Shown here: in pieces, positions 1-5,271 of the stretch
Numbering within the stretch: position 1 is the stretch's first letter
How the letters are laid out: each line of letters begins with the position of its first letter
Source of the DNA: Spirochaetaceae bacterium
GTDB lineage: Bacteria > Spirochaetota > Spirochaetia > Treponematales > Breznakiellaceae
Direction of reading: 5' to 3'
Assembly (NCBI GenBank): GCA_031269165.1
Contig: JAISZQ010000031.1
Location: 1-15,732 of the forward strand
DNA length: 15,732 nt
Notes under the pieces: generated by a model
Told to the model about the DNA's origin: nothing
Seen by the model: the letters and a program-made list of their open reading frames with translations, nothing else
Database searches by the model: none
Translations under genes and position numbers: made by a program

Positions 1-105
1 TTTGAGCCGTCCTCCGCTACCCCCTTCTACGGAGGCTCCGCCCCCGTAACGCCCCCGGATCACAGCGGAGGCTTGCGTCCCGTGAGGTTTTGGAACCGCC
101 TCCTT
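1..105. repeat. Intergenic repeat block shared with 12880-13030
   Basis: GC-rich sequence that reappears downstream of aat. Both places contain a run like AACGCCCCCGGAT, then CACAGCGGAGG, then TTGCGTCCCG. In this copy the two halves are contiguous; in the downstream copy a 94-bp palindromic insert separates them. The block ends with GAGGTTTTGGAAC (84-96), part of another short dispersed motif. No gene is visible here. Confidence 0.6.
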
Positions 106-247
106 TGATAACGTACGGGCACAAGACGACGTACTGCCGCTTGATGCTATCGTTTTGGGCAGCCACGCTCCCGAAGTAGCCGCCGCCCAAGTCGGTGCGC
201 GTCCGGCTGAAATGCCAAGCAACACGCCTCTTGGGACGAGTGCTGTT
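101..247 (-). pseudogene. Degraded C-terminal fragment of a possible surface or repeat protein
   Basis: On the minus strand a frame stays open and reads roughly HFSRTRTDLGGGYFGSV, then AAQNDSIKRQYVVLCPYVIK, without a start codon or plausible upstream domain. The same nucleotide stretch recurs on the plus strand near 13398-13490, where it reads LWVAAFGSAAAQDG, so this looks like a recurring cassette rather than chance. The aromatic and Gly/Ser-rich character ending in VVLCPY vaguely resembles the C-termini of DUF1566 or 'major paralogous domain' surface proteins. That comparison is from memory only. The 5' edge runs into a short repeat (267-290) related to the 14980-15078 element. Low confidence. 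Confidence 0.3.
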
Positions 248-266
248 TAGGAAGCGGTTGGTGGCG

Positions 267-290
267 GGGAATTGAAAATGAGAAATGGAA
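267..290. repeat. Half-copy of the GAATTGAAAATG dispersed repeat
   Basis: The sequence GGAATTGAAAATGAGAAATGG matches one arm of the 99-bp inverted-repeat element at 14980-15078 (GAATTGAAAATGATAAATGG there). Only one arm is present. From here to the flgM stop at 437 I see no gene. Confidence 0.5.
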
Positions 291-354
291 GTTTTACGCC
301 ATGTCGTAATGCAAAAACGACGATTTATGGGGTGCGGTGAACCGTTGGTTCCAA

Positions 355-378
355 GGTGTTTTCAGGGTAAAAAACACC
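355..378. repeat. 8-bp perfect inverted repeat downstream of flgM
   Basis: GGTGTTTT (355-362) and AAAACACC (371-378) flank an 8-nt loop, about 60 nt past the flgM stop. It is placed where a terminator for the minus-strand flgM transcript could be, but no U-tract follows on that strand, so an intrinsic terminator is not well supported. Confidence 0.35.
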
Positions 379-436
379 CGATCGGTACTTTTTCGAGATT
401 TTACGCGCGAAGCCAACAAACTTCCTGGGAATGGGT

Positions 437-736
437 CTATCCCAAAAGCAAATCGACAACACGGTCGGCGGTAAGTTTTATGAGACTCTCGTTGATGTAA
501 GCGGGATCGTTGATCTTGGCCTTGAGCTCGGCCACGCGGTCGGCGCGAATGTCCGGCGTATTGGCGGCTTTAACAATCTCCAAAGCGCGAAGAAAGTCTT
601 CCCTGTTGGCAGCGGTCTTCGAAATGTTTACCGTAGGTTCAGACGAAGCGTTTCCGGCAGACTTCTCAACCCCGGCGGACTTCTTCGGATTCTGCACCTG
701 CTCAACACCGTTCAATCCTTGAATTTTCATACTCAT
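437..736 (-). CDS. flgM: Anti-sigma-28 factor FlgM
   Basis: A 99-residue protein, the usual length for FlgM, which binds the flagellar sigma factor FliA (sigma-28) in the cytoplasm until the hook-basal body is finished. The N-terminal half is Ser/Ala/Lys-rich and low in structure. The C-terminal sigma-binding part (about residues 60-99) has the expected pattern TPDIRADRVAELKAKINDP, then AYINESLIKLTADRVVDLLL. The ATG at 736 is preceded by a good ribosome site, AGGTAGGA, about 5 nt away. A second in-frame Met lies two codons later. The gene follows rsmI in the same direction with a 56-bp gap containing a sigma-28-like promoter, so it can probably be transcribed on its own. The assignment is firm; the flagellar genes themselves are outside the window. 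Confidence 0.93.
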   Translation of the reverse strand: MSMKIQGLNGVEQVQNPKKSAGVEKSAGNASSEPTVNISKTAANREDFLRALEIVKAANTPDIRADRVAELKAKINDPAYINESLIKLTADRVVDLLLG

Positions 737-755
737 AAAATCCTACCTATAACTA

Positions 756-783
756 TTATCGGCAAAAAAACACGGATTGTTGA
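756..783 (-). promoter_or_regulatory. Candidate sigma-28 promoter for flgM
   Basis: On the minus strand, GCCGATAA (plus 756-763) exactly matches the sigma-28 minus-10 consensus. Sixteen bases further upstream is TCAA (780-783), a partial match to the TAAA minus-35 core; the usual spacing is about 15. It lies between the rsmI stop (793) and the flgM ribosome site, the right place for FliA-driven flgM expression. Confidence 0.55.
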
Positions 784-792
784 GCCGGTTTT

Positions 793-1479
793 TTATGCTT
801 TACCCGGCACAAAAGCCGACACATATACCGCAAACTCTCCACGGGGTTCTCCCGCTTGGACCAGCGTCCTCCGCACCGTCTCCGCGTCCCCGCGCACGAA
901 CTCCTCATGCAACTTCGTCATCTCGCGGCCGACACACACATAACGCGCGTTATCAAAATCGGCAATATCTTCCAAAAGCTTAATGATACGAAACGGCGAT
1001 TCGTAAACCACAAACCCGGCGTTCCCCGCCATAAGCTCGCCCACCCTGCGCTTCCGCCGGGACGCTTTCGGCGACAGAAAGCCCTCAAAGACAACCGTCT
1101 TGTCCAGAGCCCCCGCCACGCTGAGGAGGCTCGTGAACGCCGACACGCCGGGAATGGGCACCGCCTCAAACCCCGCGTCCGTCACGACCCGCACCAAAGC
1201 GGCTCCCGGATCACTCAACGCGGGCGTTCCCGCATCGGAAACATAGGCCGCGTCCTGCCCTTCCCGCAATACGGCAACCACCTTGCAGGCGGCGGCCTTT
1301 TCGTTGGCGGAACGAAGCGAAATCATTCTAACACGGATGTCAAAATGGGTCAAGAGCTTGAGTGTCCGCCGCGTATCCTCGCACGCCACAAGCGAAACCG
1401 CTTTGAGCGTCTCCACGGCGCGGAACGTGATGTCGCCGAGATTGCCGATCGGCGTGGCAACCACATAGAGCCTGCTCAT
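793..1479 (-). CDS. rsmI: 16S rRNA (cytidine(1402)-2'-O)-methyltransferase RsmI
   Basis: RsmI uses S-adenosylmethionine to methylate the 2'-OH of C1402 in the decoding centre of 16S rRNA. The 228 residues carry the family signatures in order: VATPIGNLGDIT (7-18), CEDTR (33-37), SDAGTPALSDPG (81-92), IPGVSA (109-114), YESPFR (159-164) and REMTKLHEE (185-193), ending in the typical GEFAVYV strand. It is shorter than the E. coli protein (286 aa) and lacks the C-terminal extension. The start codon overlaps the tsaD stop in an ATGA arrangement, so translation is probably coupled and the two form one transcript read from tsaD into rsmI. Confidence 0.96.
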   Translation of the reverse strand: MSRLYVVATPIGNLGDITFRAVETLKAVSLVACEDTRRTLKLLTHFDIRVRMISLRSANEKAAACKVVAVLREGQDAAYVSDAGTPALSDPGAALVRVVTDAGFEAVPIPGVSAFTSLLSVAGALDKTVVFEGFLSPKASRRKRRVGELMAGNAGFVVYESPFRIIKLLEDIADFDNARYVCVGREMTKLHEEFVRGDAETVRRTLVQAGEPRGEFAVYVSAFVPGKA

Positions 1480-2501
1480 AAGGCCGCCCCGGAGCCACCG
1501 CGCAGTTTGTGGTAGGCAAACCCCGCCACCATCGCCCCGTTATCCCCGCAGAGTTCCGGCGGCGGAAATACCGCGTGAATGTCGGCCCGTTCTGCGAGCC
1601 GCGCCCTGAGGTACGAATTTGCCGCCACGCCGCCGCCCGCCACAACGGTGGTGATCCCTGTGTCGTCCACGGCCCGGAACAATGCCCTAAGGAGTATCTT
1701 CACCGCCGCCTTCTGGAACGACGCGATCACGTCCGCCGTTTCCCCCGCGTTCTCCGCCTCCTTCGCGCTCCTCGTCCGTTGCCTGAACGTCTCCCGCTGG
1801 TTAATCACCGCATTCTTTAACCCGGAGAAAGACATATCGCTCGGTCGCCCGTTCTTGTGCAGATTCGGCATCGGAAACCTGAAAGCGTCCTCGTTCCCCG
1901 CCTTTGCCATCTCGTCAACATATTTCCCCGCCGGATAAGGCAGCCCGTAATGCTTCCCCACCTTGTCAAACGCCTCGCCCGCCGCATCGTCCAGCGTCGT
2001 CCCCAGCGTCGTGATCTGGTCAAAGTCGTCCACACGGCAGACCATCGAATGCCCCCCCGACACGAGGAGGCCGAGGTAAGGATAAGGCGGCGAACCCGCA
2101 AAAGGGCTGTCCTTGCTGCCGTCAGAACGTCCGGTACCAAGCCGCGCCGCATAGAGGTGGGCGTGAAGATGGTTTACCGGCACAAACGGAATCCCCCGCG
2201 TCCAAGCAAACGCTTTCCCAAATGTGAGCCCCACGAGCAACGAGCCGAGCAGCCCCGGCTCGGCGGTCGCGGCAACCGCGTCAACATCGCCCGCAGCCAG
2301 ACCGGCCCCGTCCAGCGCCTCCCGCACCGTCGCATCGATCCACTCCGTATGCGTGCGAGACGCGATTTCCGGCACAACGCCCCCCCACCGCGCATGAAAC
2401 GGAATTTGCGTCGCCACGACGTTGGAACGGATCGCGGTCCCGTCCTCCACCACGGCGGCGGCGCACTCATCGCACGATGTCTCGATACCAAGAACCAGCA
2501 T
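1476..2501 (-). CDS. tsaD: tRNA N6-adenosine threonylcarbamoyltransferase TsaD
   Basis: TsaD transfers the threonylcarbamoyl group from threonylcarbamoyl-AMP to A37 of ANN-decoding tRNAs, working with TsaB and TsaE (not in this window). At 341 residues it is full length. Visible ASKHA-fold and metal-site features: GIETSCDE (5-12), the metal-binding histidines H111 and H115 in NHLHAH, LLVSGGH (145-151), GEAFDKVGK (175-183), SFSGLKNA (224-231), GGGVAANSYLR (289-299) and D320 in CGDNGAM. The start is the ATG at 2501. There is no well-spaced Shine-Dalgarno sequence (GAGG is only 2 nt from the ATG), and a TATACT box lies 7 nt upstream. First gene of the tsaD-rsmI unit. Confidence 0.97.
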   Translation of the reverse strand: MLVLGIETSCDECAAAVVEDGTAIRSNVVATQIPFHARWGGVVPEIASRTHTEWIDATVREALDGAGLAAGDVDAVAATAEPGLLGSLLVGLTFGKAFAWTRGIPFVPVNHLHAHLYAARLGTGRSDGSKDSPFAGSPPYPYLGLLVSGGHSMVCRVDDFDQITTLGTTLDDAAGEAFDKVGKHYGLPYPAGKYVDEMAKAGNEDAFRFPMPNLHKNGRPSDMSFSGLKNAVINQRETFRQRTRSAKEAENAGETADVIASFQKAAVKILLRALFRAVDDTGITTVVAGGGVAANSYLRARLAERADIHAVFPPPELCGDNGAMVAGFAYHKLRGGSGAAL

Positions 2502-2508
2502 AGCCTCA

Positions 2509-2514
2509 AGTATA
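2509..2514 (-). promoter_or_regulatory. Minus-10-like box directly before tsaD
   Basis: TATACT on the minus strand ends 7 nt before the tsaD ATG. With normal initiation spacing the transcript would start at or next to the start codon. No convincing minus-35 hexamer is seen 16-18 nt upstream (TATCGC at that place). Confidence 0.35.
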
Positions 2515-2643
2515 ACCCACCTGGAGCGGAGGCGATAGAGTACGGCGCGATAGGGTAAACGTGAACCACAACGAGCCTATGGCCCGCAACCTCACGAACA
2601 GAATAGCGCAACATTTATTGCCCCTGTTGGGGACGTGTCTCCC

Positions 2644-2667
2644 CCAAAACCCCCAGGGGGGTTTTGG
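2644..2667. repeat. Perfect 11-bp inverted repeat
   Basis: CCAAAACCCCC (2644-2654) and GGGGGTTTTGG (2657-2667) with a 2-nt centre. It lies just outside the left end of element copy A and overlaps the dispersed motif GTTTTGGAACAGGC (2661-2674). It is about 145 bp upstream of the tsaD start, on the far side of its promoter. The region 2515-2684 shows no gene. Confidence 0.6.
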
Positions 2668-2840
2668 AACAGGCTCACTCTATTAGTATCCCGACACGAT
2701 TGCAATAACGGATAAAGAGAGCCTTCTATGAGACAGAGAAGCCCAATAGGGCTGGACGCGCCGCAACTACAAAGCCTGTCAAAACCGCACTGTTTTTCGC
2801 CTTTTTCGCGCTTTTTTCGCGTTTGATTAAAGCAACGGGG

Positions 2841-2868
2841 CTGACAACGCCTTAATAGAGGGTATAAG
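2841..2868 (+). promoter_or_regulatory. Sigma-70-type promoter of element copy A
   Basis: CTGACA (2841-2846) and TATAAG (2863-2868), 16 nt apart, each differ from consensus at one position. They sit in the leader block conserved among copies A, B and C, which begins with a T/CG-rich run (TTTTTCGCGCTTTTTTCGCG) and GATTAAAGCAA. The transcript would start with the hairpin at 2871-2896. Confidence 0.5.
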
Positions 2869-2870
2869 AC

Positions 2871-2896
2871 TGTTCCGAAACTTCTGTTTCGGAACA
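2871..2896 (+). promoter_or_regulatory. Leader hairpin before ORF copy A
   Basis: TGTTCCGAAAC (2871-2881), loop TTCT, GTTTCGGAACA (2886-2896): a perfect 11-bp stem in the presumed 5' untranslated leader, ending 10 nt before the ribosome site AGGAAGG. Copy C has an equivalent hairpin of different sequence at the same place; copy B has none. Confidence 0.6.
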
Positions 2897-2917
2897 TCTC
2901 TCTACAGGAAGGTGTTT

Positions 2918-3424
2918 ATGAAAGGTCCAAGAGAATTGGCGGAAAACGTCTGGTACGAGGTGCGCACGGAGATTAATGTCGGCGAGCCTTTGTTCCGGCT
3001 GGCGTGGGCGGTGACGCTCTTCTACCGCGTCCTCATCGAGACGAAGGCGAAATTCGGCTTCGAGATGCGCGGGCTTACGCTCGATGAGGCGTGGCTCACG
3101 TTCTATATCAAGCCCGCCAACGGGCTTGAGCTCCCGAAGATTATGCAGTGGATGAAGCAGACGTTCTCTTTCCGGTTTAACATTCGGACGGGAAGGAAGG
3201 CGCATCTTTGGGGGGAGCGGTACTGGTCGGAGATTCTGGCGGGGGAGCCGCCGGAGGGGGCGGAAGAGGTGGACTGGGATGCGGTTGTGGCGGAGGCAAA
3301 GACACCAATCCCGGCGATAATGGCCTACGCGCTGAGTTGGGACAGCCTGAGGACGGGGGTCTGGGAAGCGAAAACGAGTTTTTCGCCCAAAAACCAGCCT
3401 AATCCGGCGTTCCCACCCGGCTAA
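2918..3424 (+). CDS. RAYT/Y1-transposase-like protein lacking the HUH motif, copy A
   Basis: A 168-residue protein. The ATG at 2918 was chosen over the in-frame GTG at 2912 because AGGAAGG (2906-2912) is correctly spaced for the ATG and copies B and C start at the matching codon. Residues 48-112 resemble the core of REP-associated tyrosine transposases: FEMRGL, then YIKPANG, KIMQWMKQTF, and GERYWSEIL. In that family the segment before IKP is normally NHxHLL, the metal-binding HUH motif; here it is AWLTFY (58-63), so both histidines are missing. Y137 is a possible counterpart of the catalytic tyrosine. No obvious signal peptide or membrane segment. The gene fills a terminal-inverted-repeat element and is about 69% identical to copy B. 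The fold similarity is inferred from pattern memory; the activity is unknown. Confidence 0.65.
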   Translation: MKGPRELAENVWYEVRTEINVGEPLFRLAWAVTLFYRVLIETKAKFGFEMRGLTLDEAWLTFYIKPANGLELPKIMQWMKQTFSFRFNIRTGRKAHLWGERYWSEILAGEPPEGAEEVDWDAVVAEAKTPIPAIMAYALSWDSLRTGVWEAKTSFSPKNQPNPAFPPG

Positions 3425-3425
3425 T

Positions 3426-3442
3426 CGGGGGCAAAGCCCCCG
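3426..3442 (+). repeat. GC-rich hairpin just after the stop of copy A
   Basis: CGGGGGC (3426-3432), AAA, GCCCCCG (3436-3442), starting two bases after the stop codon. Copy B (10761-10786) and fragment D (11148-11175) carry longer versions at the same place, with the core GGGGGC-AAR-GCCCC. No T-tract follows, so it looks more like a REP-type hairpin than an intrinsic terminator. Confidence 0.6.
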
Positions 3443-3602
3443 GTTTACCGCAAAAACGACGTTACATACAGCCTCGGCATCCCCGCCCCAAAACGGCCTC
3501 AAGAGAACTCTACCCTCTGCCGCAACGCGCGATTTTGAAACAGCCTCTCCAGGCTATACGCGCAGTGTGAATGATGTCGGAACACTGTTAAAAATCAGTG
3601 AT

Positions 3603-4046
3603 AATGTCCTCATGTAAAACCAATAGAAATGTCCCATCAGGTAGAATAGCGGGAGGAGGACGAAATGAGACTGCCGATGGGACAAGCGGATATACGCGGC
3701 CTATGTGAGGAAGGGGGACCGGGGGCTTATCCACGGGAATACGGGGAAGCCGTCGAACCGGAAGGCGGCGGAGGGATTGCGGGAACGGGCGATGAAAGCG
3801 ACCGGGAGAGGTATAGCGGTTTTGGGCCAACATTTGCGGCGGAGAAGCTGGCCGAGGCGGAGGGGATATGGGCCGGGGTCAGTACCATAAGGAGATGGCT
3901 GACAGAGGAAGGGCTGTGGAAAGGGAAGCGGAGAGGGCGTGAATAGGAGATAAAATACCTGAAAAAAGCCATGCAGATTCTCATGCCGCATGAAGGATGA
4001 GGACATTTCTATTGAACGTTGACACGTTTTCAGAGGGGGCTTGACA
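3603..4046 (+). mobile_element. Remnant of an ISNCY/IS1202-type insertion sequence
   Basis: Inverted ends are recognisable: CAATAGAAATGTCC-CATC at 3621-3638 and its complement GATGAGGACATTTCTATTG at 3996-4014, with further subterminal copies AATGTCCTCATG (3603-3614) and two TTGACACG repeats at 4019 and 4041. Between them lies only the damaged 5' part of a transposase gene. The catalytic DDE half of the gene is gone, so this is a dead, shortened element. It directly follows element copy A. Confidence 0.6.
3665..3946 (+). pseudogene. Frameshifted N-terminal remnant of an ISNCY-family transposase
   Basis: Two reading frames must be joined to recover the protein. One frame gives DKRIYAAYVRKGDRGLIHGN then TGKPSNRKAAEGLRERAMKA (about 3681-3800). 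Another gives ERYSGFGPTFAAEKLAEAEG then VSTIRRWLTEEGLWKGKRRG (about 3809-3940). The order 'GDRGLIHGN-GKPSNRK-YSGFGPTFAAEKL-RRWL-EGLW' is the typical N-terminal helix-turn-helix region of this transposase family, as I remember it. Frameshifts lie near 3680 and near 3805. The reading frame stops at 3946 and the integrase-like catalytic core is absent. A ribosome site (GGGAGGAGG) precedes the ATG at 3665. Confidence 0.7.
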
Positions 4047-4069
4047 CGATTTTTGCGAGACAGTATTAA
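4041..4069 (+). promoter_or_regulatory. Outward promoter-like sequence at the IS remnant end
   Basis: TTGACA (4041-4046), a 17-nt spacer and TATTAA (4064-4069). It points rightward into a gene-free stretch and then antisense to the PII-like gene, so it may be only a by-product of the IS end sequence. Confidence 0.3.
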
Positions 4070-4219
4070 GAATGGGGGGTTGTGAGTTGCCGCGAAGGGG
4101 AATCGTCTCGTTGCAGTGCCCATGTTAAAAGCATAAATTAAGTATATCACGTCAAGAAAAAATTTCAATCAGGCAGGTTTAACGAAAAAGCGGCTATTAC
4201 CGCAACAATGTAAGCCTTT

Positions 4220-4300
4220 TTGACCACGGATTGCGCCGGATAGAAGCAGATTTTCACGGATTGAGGGGCGCATAATCCGCGCACCGCGCGCAATCGGCGG
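4220..4300. repeat. CACGGATTGCGC-type intergenic repeat
   Basis: Contains CCACGGATTGCGCC (4224-4237), then TTTTCACGGATTG and further CGC-rich pieces. Related words occur at 10096-10150 (both strands), 13061-13142 and 13215-13228. Non-coding dispersed repeat. The 4070-4220 stretch before it shows nothing recognisable. Confidence 0.45.
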
Positions 4301-4341
4301 TTCCCCGTGATTAAGCCCCTCGTCATTGCGGGCAAGCCACC

Positions 4342-4425
4342 CGTCATTGCGAGCGAAGCGAAGCAATCCAGTGTGAATGCCTCCCCCGGCTGGATTGCCT
4401 CGCCGCTTCGCGACTCGCAATGACG
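4342..4425. repeat. 84-bp palindromic CGTCATTGCGAG repeat
   Basis: Starts CGTCATTGCGAGCGAAGCGA and ends with the inverted counterpart GCGACTCGCAATGACG; inner words AGCAATCCAG and CTGGATTGC are also inverted. This type of palindrome (GTCATTGCGAG…AAGCAATCC) is widespread in intergenic regions of many bacteria. A second, rearranged copy lies at 15407-15521. A partial unit, CGTCATTGCG, precedes it at 4321. Confidence 0.75.
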
Positions 4426-4466
4426 ATTTCATCTCTTATCCGCGCAATCCGCGGTCAACCCGCATT

Positions 4467-4530
4467 CCATTCATTTTCCATTATCCATTCTCCATTTTCC
4501 ATTCGCGCACCGCGCGCAATCCGCGCAACG
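4467..4530. repeat. CCATTxTCCATT-rich repeat with CGCGC tail
   Basis: Low-complexity runs such as TTTTCCATTATCCATTCTCC followed by ATTCGCGCACCGCGCGCAAT. This matches one arm plus the CGCGC flank of the element at 14980-15091. It ends just before the stop codon of the PII-like gene. Confidence 0.5.
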
Positions 4531-4536
4531 ATTCTT

Positions 4537-5271
4537 TTACCGTAACTCGATGCCGGTGATGTTGTCGGCGGGGACGGAGAACACGATGCCTTCCGCCTCG
4601 GACTGGACGCCGAACTTTTCGCTTACCGCGCTCATGATGGCGTTTTTCTTTTCGCGGGTGGAAAGGACCATGATGATCTCCTTCTCGTTTTGCACGGATA
4701 TACCGAAAAACTTCACCCGGCCTTGACGGGCGGTGCCGCGAACGGAGAGAACCGTCCCGCCTCCCGCCCCGGCTTTCCGGGCTTCCGCCATAACCTCATC
4801 GCTGTACCCCTGATTGAGTATGCACATAATCAAATCGCTTCTTTTCTTCGTCTCCATGATCCCTGCTTCCTCCTCTTCGTTTATCGCTTCCCGTTCCGAT
4901 TCCCGTTCACCGGAAAACATTCCCAGAATCGGCGTGTTTATACCGGAGAGCGGCACGGAAAACGCCACCCCCGCGCCCCGTTCCCAGAGCCCAACCTTCC
5001 CCGCAATATCCTTGATCAGGGGCCGCAACCGCGTTTCGTCTTCAAGCGATAACACGACCGCCTTGTCTGTCGCGCCGATACCGAGCAGGTCGAGAATCTC
5101 CTTGCTCGCCGTCCCCCTGCCCTTTGCCGTGTACTGAATCTGCACACCGGCCTTTTCAAAAGCCGTCGTTACGAGTTTTTGCCGCGACCAGTCAACGATG
5201 AACACCACGAGCGAGACGACCGGCGGCGCGTCGGCCTTTTTCGACTTGAGCCATCCCAGCGGATTAATCAT
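4537..5271 (-). CDS. Tandem PII-like regulatory protein
   Basis: 244 residues containing two similar alpha/beta domains, about 18-111 and 144-241. Each starts with a hydrophobic strand (VSLVVFIVDW; SDLIMCILNQ), has a central G-R/V-RGTA segment (GRGTAS 51-56; VRGTAR 177-182) and ends with a strand reading FSVP (104-107 and 231-234). This is the look of GlnB/PII-like domains duplicated in one chain, joined by an acidic linker (about 120-140). PII-like proteins sense small molecules and regulate transporters or enzymes. The gene overlaps the DUF1538 membrane-protein gene upstream by 8 nt and has a good ribosome site, GGAGG, 7 nt before its ATG, so the two are translated from one message. The ligand cannot be read from the sequence. 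Confidence 0.78.
   Translation of the reverse strand: MINPLGWLKSKKADAPPVVSLVVFIVDWSRQKLVTTAFEKAGVQIQYTAKGRGTASKEILDLLGIGATDKAVVLSLEDETRLRPLIKDIAGKVGLWERGAGVAFSVPLSGINTPILGMFSGERESEREAINEEEEAGIMETKKRSDLIMCILNQGYSDEVMAEARKAGAGGGTVLSVRGTARQGRVKFFGISVQNEKEIIMVLSTREKKNAIMSAVSEKFGVQSEAEGIVFSVPADNITGIELR

Larger units (their letters stand above)
2685..3586 (+). mobile_element. RAYT-like element, copy A (complete, about 0.9 kb)
   Basis: The left end AGTATCCCGACACGATT (2685-2701) and the right end, read on the opposite strand, AGTGTTCCGACATCATT (complement of 3570-3586) form an imperfect 17-bp terminal inverted repeat, 13 of 17 matching. The same left and right ends bound copy C at the far end of the window, which is how they were recognised. 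In order the element contains a conserved leader (2802-2868), a leader hairpin (2871-2896), a 168-residue ORF, a stop-proximal GC-rich hairpin (3426-3442) and a conserved 3' tail ending GATTTTGAAACAGCC. No target-site duplication is evident. Whether it moves itself or is moved in trans is unknown. Confidence 0.6.

Noticed and set aside
285..500. Small plus-strand ORF of 71 codons overlapping the flgM end
   Set aside because: No ribosome site, no recognisable motif, and its 3' half is antisense to flgM.
2912..2917. GTG start two codons earlier for ORF copy A
   Set aside because: It overlaps the ribosome site AGGAAGG; the ATG at 2918 matches the starts of copies B and C.
3426..3442. Rho-independent terminator after copy A
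   Set aside because: The stem is strong but followed by TTTACCGC rather than a T-run, and the same holds for copies B and D.
2685..3586. Target-site duplication around element copy A
   Set aside because: The flanks CACTCTATT and GTTAAAAAT do not match; none was found at copy C either.
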